Assembly (NCBI GenBank): GCA_910587495.1
Contig: CAJUMT010000040.1
Coordinates: forward strand, 1 to 20,283
Source of the DNA: an uncultured Lachnospiraceae bacterium
GTDB lineage: Bacteria; Bacillota_A; Clostridia; Lachnospirales; Lachnospiraceae
Reading direction: 5' to 3'
Length of the DNA: 20,283 nucleotides
Made by a program: the position numbers and the translations under genes. The notes under the pieces were generated by a model. It did not search any database and had not been told where the DNA came from. It saw only the letters and a program-made list of their open reading frames with translations. Of this stretch, positions 14,725-20,283 are shown piece by piece (the stretch's first letter is position 1; each line of letters begins with the position of its first letter).

Positions 14725-16257
14725 ATGAGAGGGAAAGCAGCCTGTTTATTGTTGGCTGTTTGTATGGCAGTTCTGGTCACAGGCTGCCATGAAAAAACAG
14801 AAACATTGCAGGCGACAGGCATGCAGGAAGAAAAACCTGTATTTGTGCCCACGCCTAAAAAGAATTCTCTACCTGAAACTGAGCCGGAGGAACCAGCAGA
14901 AGAGGAAGACGCGCTCAATAAGCCTTTTTGTGTGAAGTCAGAAGAAGAAATCAATATTACCACGGAGGATACACAAAGAATTGTGTATGCAGGGGATGCT
15001 CTGCCTGCGGATACAGTGGCGTTTTTGGATTCTTCCAAAGAAGAGATCCGCGCGATCAGATATATTGAATCTGTTGTAGATGAGGACGATCCGAGTACTT
15101 ATCAGATTGTCCGTCGGGAAGTAGAAGAACAGGCGGAAGAGGAGGTTCCAATAGAATATACGGATCCTTCGGGACATGTAAAATATGCCTATATAGATGA
15201 TACTTGGTATGAATACAGATATAGCAGCGGTGAGCTTATGCTGGATGTAAAGAATGAAGAACTGGCGCTTATGTTTCTGAATATGGATGGCTCGTATGAT
15301 GATTTTGAAATAGAAAATATAGAGTGTATGGAAGTCACAGATGAGAATGGCAATACACAGTATAAATATAGCGTGTTATACAAAAAGACAATCGCTATGA
15401 CGGAGCCGCCGCAGGAAGTGGAAGGATTGACTGTGACAAAAAGTACTATAAAGACGGTTGCCAGAACCAGGGTCGTAAAAGAAAAAGTGCCGGTTATGAT
15501 TGAGGAAGAAGTCGGTACAGGAGAGTACATTTATCACGGCTGGCAGGTATTTGATGGGAATATGTATTATTTTGACGAGTCAGGAGAAAAGCTGACAGGT
15601 TCCCATGTGATCCGGGGCATCCGTCATATGTTTGATTCTGACGGTGTGAAAATAAGCCGCGCCGGTATCGCGGTTTCCAGTCAAAACGGCAGCATCGACT
15701 GGGGAAAAGTCCGGGCCGTCGGGATAGAGATTGCCATGATTCGATGTGCTTTCAGAGGCTTTACGAACGGAGACCTGATTCTGGATTCCAAGCTTGCTGA
15801 ACATCTGGCAGGAGCGCGTGCTGCAGGGATTGATGTGGGTATCTATTTGTTTTCACAGGCAGTTTCGGAAGAAGAAGCGGTGCAGGAGGCGGAACTGGCC
15901 GCAGAGCTTGCCGGAAAATATCAGATCAGCCGGCCTGTTGTCCTGGCTTTGTCTTACGCAAACCCTTCCTGCAGCGGGAGGGCAGACGGCTTAAGCGCAG
16001 CCGACCGCACAGAATTTGTCAGAGCATTTGAAAGCTCCCTTCGGCAGGCGGGATATGCTTCGATGCTCTGCGCAGAGAAAGACTGGATGGCTCATTGTCT
16101 GGAAATGGAGCGCCTTGGCAGTTTTCCTTTGTGGCTTGTGCAGTACAATTCAAATGTCACTTACACTGGGCCTTATGAAATCTGGCAGTATACATCAAGA
16201 GGAATCCTGGACGGTGTGAGCGGAAATATAAGCTTGTATATCAGCTACGGAAAATAG
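14725..16257 (+). CDS. Lipoprotein with cell-wall-binding-like repeat and inactivated GH25 (lysozyme-like) domain
   Basis: The 510-residue protein has a signal peptide ending in lipobox LVTGC (Cys21), a Pro/Glu-rich spacer (about 42-63), and a region of unknown fold to about 265. Next comes a segment like a choline/cell-wall-binding repeat (272-308: GWQVFDGNMYYFDESG and a partial second unit). A C-terminal GH25-like domain (about 313-510) is recognisable from GIAVSSQNGSIDWGKV, IAMIRCAFRG, AAGIDVGIYLFSQA and LWLVQYNS. The residues that are acidic in active GH25 muramidases are changed: the Asp of GID is Ala316, the Asp and Glu of the DxE motif are Ala408 and Ser410, and the late VDxN-type position is Ser503. 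It therefore looks non-catalytic, perhaps binding peptidoglycan. It is coupled to the foldase gene (2 nt) and precedes pncB by 13 nt. Confidence 0.75.
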   Translation: MRGKAACLLLAVCMAVLVTGCHEKTETLQATGMQEEKPVFVPTPKKNSLPETEPEEPAEEEDALNKPFCVKSEEEINITTEDTQRIVYAGDALPADTVAFLDSSKEEIRAIRYIESVVDEDDPSTYQIVRREVEEQAEEEVPIEYTDPSGHVKYAYIDDTWYEYRYSSGELMLDVKNEELALMFLNMDGSYDDFEIENIECMEVTDENGNTQYKYSVLYKKTIAMTEPPQEVEGLTVTKSTIKTVARTRVVKEKVPVMIEEEVGTGEYIYHGWQVFDGNMYYFDESGEKLTGSHVIRGIRHMFDSDGVKISRAGIAVSSQNGSIDWGKVRAVGIEIAMIRCAFRGFTNGDLILDSKLAEHLAGARAAGIDVGIYLFSQAVSEEEAVQEAELAAELAGKYQISRPVVLALSYANPSCSGRADGLSAADRTEFVRAFESSLRQAGYASMLCAEKDWMAHCLEMERLGSFPLWLVQYNSNVTYTGPYEIWQYTSRGILDGVSGNISLYISYGK

Positions 16258-16270
16258 GAGGAAATTTCCA

Positions 16271-17728
16271 ATGAGTACAAAACGCAACCTGACACTTATG
16301 ACAGACCTGTATGAGCTGACTATGATGCAGGGGTATTTTAAAAACCCCATTCATGAGACGGTCATCTTCGACGCGTTCTACAGGACCAATCCCTGCGGGA
16401 ACGGATACGCCATCGCTGCAGGCCTTGACCAGGTGATTGATTACATCAAGAATCTTCACTTTGAAAAAGAAGACATTGTCTATTTAAGAAGCCTGGATAT
16501 TTTTGAAGAAGATTTCCTGGATTACTTAAGCCAGTTTCATTTTACCGGGGACATTTACGCCATCCCGGAAGGCAGCGTTGTATTTCCCAGAGAGCCGCTT
16601 ATAAAGGTGATTGCGCCGATTATGGAGGCGCAGCTGGTGGAAACGGCGATCCTGACGATTATCAACCATCAGAGCCTGATTGCCACCAAGGCGGCCCGGG
16701 TTGTCAATGCGGCCAGAGGGGACGGAATCATGGAGTTCGGGCTGCGTCGGGCCCAGGGAGCAGATGCGGGCGTATACGGCGCGCGGGCGGCGATGATCGG
16801 CGGCTGTATCGGCACGTCCAATGTGCTGACCGGAAAGATGTTTGACGTACCTGTGCTGGGAACCCATGCCCACAGCTGGATCATGAGTTTTCCGGATGAA
16901 TATACGGCCTTTAAGACCTATGCGGAGCTGTATCCGGATGCCTGCACCCTTCTGGTTGATACTTATGATACGTTAAAATCCGGTGTACCGAATGCGATCC
17001 GCGTATTTAAAGAAATGCGCAAAGCGCAGAAATTAAATGGCCGCTATGGGATTCGTCTGGACAGCGGCGACTTGGCATATCTGTCCAAAGAGGCAAGAAA
17101 GATGCTGGATGCCGCAGGATTTACCAACGCCATTATCTCTGCTTCCAGCGACCTGGATGAATATCTGATTGACAGCTTAAAGACCCAGGGCGCAAAGATC
17201 ACTTCCTGGGGCGTGGGTACGAACCTGATCACTTCCAAGGACTGTCCTGCTTTCGGCGGCGTCTACAAACTGGCTGCGGTGAAAGTGGGAGACGAAGAAT
17301 TTGTTCCGAAAATTAAACTGTCCGAGAATACGGAAAAAATAACCAATCCGGGAAATAAGACTGTATACCGGATCTATGAGAAAGCCAACGGAAAATTAAA
17401 AGCGGATCTGATCTGCCTGGTGGATGACAAGTTCGACGAATCCAAAGACCTGGTTATCTTTGACCCTCTGGAAATCTGGAAAAAGACCTGCTTAAAAGGC
17501 GGTACTTATACGATGAAAGAGATCATGGTGAAGGTGTTTGACAAAGGAGAATGCGTCTATCAGTCGCCTTCCGTCATGGATATACGGGAACACTGTATTG
17601 AGGAGCAGAACACTCTTTGGGACGAGACTAGGAGGCTTGTAAATCCCCATGAAGTATATGTGGATCTGTCAGACCGCCTGTATGACATGAAAACAAAGCT
17701 TCTGAATAAGATGCATCCGTACGATTAA
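16271..17728 (+). CDS. pncB: Nicotinate phosphoribosyltransferase
   Basis: The enzyme converts nicotinate and PRPP to nicotinate mononucleotide, usually with ATP hydrolysis, in the NAD salvage pathway. The 485-residue protein begins with NLTLMTDLYELTMMQGYF, a family signature. EFGLRRAQG (155-163) and GTHAHSWIMSF (197-207) include the region of the phosphorylatable His, and LVDTYDT (228-234) and RLDSGDL (262-268) line the substrate site. An AGGAGG site overlaps the stop of the previous gene. The first part of this operon encodes lipoproteins, so its position is not functionally obvious. A nicotinamidase-family gene three loci downstream could supply its substrate. Confidence 0.95.
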   Translation: MSTKRNLTLMTDLYELTMMQGYFKNPIHETVIFDAFYRTNPCGNGYAIAAGLDQVIDYIKNLHFEKEDIVYLRSLDIFEEDFLDYLSQFHFTGDIYAIPEGSVVFPREPLIKVIAPIMEAQLVETAILTIINHQSLIATKAARVVNAARGDGIMEFGLRRAQGADAGVYGARAAMIGGCIGTSNVLTGKMFDVPVLGTHAHSWIMSFPDEYTAFKTYAELYPDACTLLVDTYDTLKSGVPNAIRVFKEMRKAQKLNGRYGIRLDSGDLAYLSKEARKMLDAAGFTNAIISASSDLDEYLIDSLKTQGAKITSWGVGTNLITSKDCPAFGGVYKLAAVKVGDEEFVPKIKLSENTEKITNPGNKTVYRIYEKANGKLKADLICLVDDKFDESKDLVIFDPLEIWKKTCLKGGTYTMKEIMVKVFDKGECVYQSPSVMDIREHCIEEQNTLWDETRRLVNPHEVYVDLSDRLYDMKTKLLNKMHPYD

Positions 17729-17738
17729 GAAAAGTTCA

Positions 17739-17768
17739 TGCATATTAATCCAATTCTTACAAATACTA
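17739..17768 (+). promoter_or_regulatory. Putative sigma-G-type (forespore) promoter of spoVT
   Basis: TGCATA (17739-17744), a 17-nt spacer and AATACTA (17762-17768) match the sigma-G pattern of gHATR and CATnHTA as I recall it, with one mismatch at the first -10 base. In Bacillus spoVT is sigma-G dependent, which fits. The distance to the start codon is about 70 nt. Confidence 0.55.
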
Positions 17769-17839
17769 GTTGCAGACGACTTGTAGAAACATAAGTGTCG
17801 GTATGGTTACAGTATTTAAAGACATTGGAGGAAATATGT

Positions 17840-18388
17840 ATGAAAGCAACGGGAATTGTGCGCCGGATTGACGATCTTGGCAGAGTTGTTGTGCCAAAGG
17901 AGATTCGGCGCACATTGAGAATCCGGGAGGGAGATCCGCTTGAGATCTTCACAGACCGGGAAGGCGAGATCATTTTAAAAAAATATTCTCCCATTGGGGA
18001 ACTTGGATTGTTTGCAAAACAATATGCGGAGAGTCTGGCGCAGACCACCGGGCATATGGTGTGTGTGACAGACAGAGACGCCATTATCGCTGCAGCCGGG
18101 GGCGCTAAAAAGGATTATTATGGAAAATCCATCAGCCCTCAGTTGGAACAGTTGATCCAGGAGAGGGAAAGTCTCCAGGCTTCCGCAGCGGAGCGCAGGT
18201 TCGTGCCGGTTATCCAGGAAGATATGGAAGGGATTGCGGCAGAGACTATATGTCCGGTAATCAGTGAAGGCGACGCCATCGGTGCGGTTATTCTGCTGGG
18301 ACGGGACGCCAAGGCGAAAATGGGAGAAGTGGAGCAGAAAGTGGCGGCGTCCGCCGCGGGCTTTCTGGGGAGACAGATGGAACAGTAG
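17840..18388 (+). CDS. spoVT: Stage V sporulation protein T, AbrB-family transcription regulator
   Basis: SpoVT modulates forespore gene expression in Bacillus and affects germination and sporulation in clostridia. The 182-residue protein starts at the ATG at 17840; an overlapping ATG 4 nt upstream is out of frame, and GGAGG lies about 8 nt before the chosen start. The N-terminal swapped-hairpin DNA-binding domain is MKATGIVRRIDDLGRVVVPK and onward to about 50, nearly identical to the family signature. The rest (about 55-180) is a GAF-like domain containing GHMVCVTDRDAIIAAAG and ICPVISEGDAIGAVIL. A forespore-type promoter lies upstream. The dus gene starts 2 nt after its stop and appears to be translationally coupled. 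Confidence 0.95.
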   Translation: MKATGIVRRIDDLGRVVVPKEIRRTLRIREGDPLEIFTDREGEIILKKYSPIGELGLFAKQYAESLAQTTGHMVCVTDRDAIIAAAGGAKKDYYGKSISPQLEQLIQERESLQASAAERRFVPVIQEDMEGIAAETICPVISEGDAIGAVILLGRDAKAKMGEVEQKVAASAAGFLGRQMEQ

Positions 18389-18390
18389 AA

Positions 18391-19329
18391 GTGGATAGGA
18401 TTCGATATTATTTTGCCCCCATGGAGGGCATCACCACCTGGGTGTACCGCAGCGCTCATGCGAGCGTATTTGGTCCGCTTTATAAATATTTTATTCCTTT
18501 TGTGGAACCTCATGAAAAGAGGGATTTTAAGACAAGGGAACTTCAGGAAATATTGCCGGAACACAACGAGGGGATCTATGCGGTGCCCCAGATACTTACC
18601 AACCGGGCGGAAGGATTCATCAAACTGGCCCATGCTTTAAAAGCGATGGGCTATGAAGAAGTGAACTTGAATCTTGGCTGCCCGTCCAGGACGGTGGTTT
18701 CCAAACAAAAAGGCGCGGGTTTTCTCGCCTTTACGGAAGAACTGGACCGTTTCCTTGACGACATATATGCCAGGACAAATATGAAGATATCGATTAAAAC
18801 CCGGATTGGAAAAGATGACCCGGAGATATTTGGAAAGCTTCTGGATATTTATAATCAATACCCCGTAGAAGAGTTGATTATCCATCCAAGGCTCCAGACG
18901 GATTATTATAAGCACGCGCCAAGGCTCGAAGCTTACAAAGAAGCCAGAGAAAAGAGCCGTCACCGGCTGTGCTATAACGGTGATCTGTTCACAGCCTCCT
19001 GTATCCGGGATTTTTGTGAAGCATTTCCTTCAGAGAACCGGCTGATGATCGGCAGGGGGCTTTTGGTCAATCCGGGGCTTATAAAAGGTACTTGTACAAA
19101 AGAACTGTTCAGAGAATTTCATGACAGGCTTTTAGAAGGTTACCTTAAGCGGGATATGGGAGACGCCAATGTGCTCTGCAAGATGAAAGAACTGTGGGCG
19201 TATCAGATTCATCTGTTCGCAGATACAAAACCATATGAAAAGAAACTAAAGAAGGTGCAGAAACTTTCGGAGTATGTACAGATCGTGGAAACGCTGCTTC
19301 GCGAACGGGACTTGTGCCCGCCGCCGTAG
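18391..19329 (+). CDS. tRNA-dihydrouridine synthase family protein
   Basis: The enzyme is a flavin-dependent reductase that converts uridine to dihydrouridine in tRNA. The 312-residue protein starts with a GTG at 18391; the upstream sequence has only weak Shine-Dalgarno matches, so translation probably depends on spoVT, whose stop is 2 nt before. The FMN-barrel features are visible: YYFAPMEGIT at the N-terminus, NLGCPSRTVVSKQKGAGFLA with the catalytic Cys97, IKTRIG with Lys136, IIHPRL with His165, YNGD at 195-198 and IGRGLLVNP at 220-228. This is a clostridial branch of the family, and I cannot say which tRNA position it modifies. Its pairing with a sporulation regulator is probably a shared promoter rather than shared function. 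Confidence 0.9.
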   Translation: MDRIRYYFAPMEGITTWVYRSAHASVFGPLYKYFIPFVEPHEKRDFKTRELQEILPEHNEGIYAVPQILTNRAEGFIKLAHALKAMGYEEVNLNLGCPSRTVVSKQKGAGFLAFTEELDRFLDDIYARTNMKISIKTRIGKDDPEIFGKLLDIYNQYPVEELIIHPRLQTDYYKHAPRLEAYKEAREKSRHRLCYNGDLFTASCIRDFCEAFPSENRLMIGRGLLVNPGLIKGTCTKELFREFHDRLLEGYLKRDMGDANVLCKMKELWAYQIHLFADTKPYEKKLKKVQKLSEYVQIVETLLRERDLCPPP

Positions 19330-19352
19330 TGCGTGAAAGGGAGATTATAAGT

Positions 19353-20270
19353 ATGAAGACGTCCTATGAGGAAATCTTATCTTTACCTGTCAATGAAGTC
19401 CTTAAAAAAGCCAGTGAGGAAAATTTGATTCCTTCTAAGGAAAACAAGGAGCGTATACTGTTCATCGGCATTGACGTGCAGCAGGACTTCATGGACGGCG
19501 GCGCGCTGGGTGTGCCCGGAGCCATGGACGACGTGGGGCGGATGACGCGTTTCCTCTATGAACATATGGATAAGATCACGGACATTGCGGTATCTTTAGA
19601 TACCCATACGCCGCACCAGATCTTCCATCCCTGCTGGTGGGAAGATGAAAACGGGTGTCATCCGGATCCGTATACAGTCATAACGTCGGCGGATCTTCAT
19701 GCCGGCAAATGGAGCGCGCCCTCCGATGAGGGAGCCAGCAGAGAATATGTGGAACATCTGGAGCAGGAAGCGAAAAAAGCCCTCTGCATCTGGCCTTACC
19801 ATTGCCTTGAGGGAACACCAGGCGCTGCCATGGAAGATCGGTTCGCAAAGATGGTCTATTTCCATTCTGTCGCTAAAAAGTCCCGACCGCAGCGGATTCA
19901 GAAAGGACAGGATCCGTTAAGCGAAATGTATGGGATCATCCGTCCGGAATACGACACAAAAGGATACAAAAACCAGGCGCTTTTGGACTGGCTTGCCGCC
20001 TTTGACAGAATCTATGTGGCAGGGGAGGCCAAGTCCCACTGTGTATTGGAGAGTGTCCGGCAGATTTTAGAACATTATGAATTAAGGCCGGAGGTCACGG
20101 AAAAGATCTATATCCTGGAAGACTGCATGTCCTCCATCCCGGGATATGAGGAGATGACCGAGGAAACTTTAGAAAACTTTGCAGAAAAATACCATATCAA
20201 ACGGGTGCGCAGCACGGATCCCGTGGAATGTAACAGTTCAGACACCCCGTTATTAAAGGACGGCAAATAA
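19353..20270 (+). CDS. Isochorismatase-family cysteine hydrolase, likely nicotinamidase
   Basis: The 305-residue protein starts at the ATG at 19353, preceded by GGGAG; an upstream in-frame ATG falls inside dus and has no binding site. The catalytic triad of the family is present: Asp41 in GIDVQQDFMDGG, Lys184 in RIQKGQDP and Cys230 in VAGEAKSHCVLESV. A metal-site-like DTHTPHQIFH (83-92) is characteristic of nicotinamidases rather than of other isochorismatase-like enzymes. It is about 100 residues longer than classical PncA, with an N-terminal extension of about 30 residues, an insertion before Lys184 and a C-terminal tail. A nicotinamidase role fits the nearby nicotinate phosphoribosyltransferase, but other amide substrates cannot be excluded. 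It is 23 nt downstream of the dus stop. Confidence 0.8.
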   Translation: MKTSYEEILSLPVNEVLKKASEENLIPSKENKERILFIGIDVQQDFMDGGALGVPGAMDDVGRMTRFLYEHMDKITDIAVSLDTHTPHQIFHPCWWEDENGCHPDPYTVITSADLHAGKWSAPSDEGASREYVEHLEQEAKKALCIWPYHCLEGTPGAAMEDRFAKMVYFHSVAKKSRPQRIQKGQDPLSEMYGIIRPEYDTKGYKNQALLDWLAAFDRIYVAGEAKSHCVLESVRQILEHYELRPEVTEKIYILEDCMSSIPGYEEMTEETLENFAEKYHIKRVRSTDPVECNSSDTPLLKDGK

Positions 20271-20283
20271 GCCAGTTACTGTA

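Overview
The window looks like a chromosomal, housekeeping stretch from an anaerobic, spore-forming Clostridia member, most likely Lachnospiraceae. The evidence is SpoVG and SpoVT, the GlgC/GlgD pair, a DnaD with two C-terminal DnaD domains, strong GGAGG ribosome binding sites, and a gene order (spoVG, pth, mfd, foldase-like lipoproteins, spoVT) that resembles the spoVG-glmU-prs-pth-mfd-spoVT block near the origin in Bacillus. No phage, insertion sequence, CRISPR array, tRNA or rRNA gene was found.

Left arm (1-5455), all on the minus strand. In order of transcription it holds murC (UDP-MurNAc-L-Ala ligase), a 330-bp gap, dnaD and a DnaC/DnaI-type helicase loader as a tight pair, then a long-form ribose-phosphate pyrophosphokinase, then an ATP-grasp protein cut by the window edge. 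The gap before dnaD carries four perfect DnaA boxes in two tandem pairs plus several degenerate ones. The right-hand pair forms one arm of what looks like the murC terminator.

A 292-bp divergent promoter region (5456-5747) separates murC from glgC. The right arm (5748-20270) is all on the plus strand. glgC and glgD (glycogen synthesis, 4-nt overlap) are followed by spoVG and a strong intrinsic terminator. A new promoter then drives pth, mfd and a first foldase-like lipoprotein. A second foldase-like lipoprotein with an acidic tail, a lipoprotein with a GH25 fold that lacks its catalytic acids, and nicotinate phosphoribosyltransferase follow closely. Last come spoVT (with a sigma-G-like promoter), a tRNA-dihydrouridine synthase and a nicotinamidase-family hydrolase. 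The last enzyme and the nicotinate phosphoribosyltransferase could together convert nicotinamide to nicotinate mononucleotide.

I see no clearly new multi-gene system. The items most worth a second look are the DnaA-box array in front of the helicase-loading operon, its overlap with the murC terminator, the inactivated GH25 lipoprotein, and a dnaX-like slippery heptamer in mfd that would release a truncated N-terminal Mfd.
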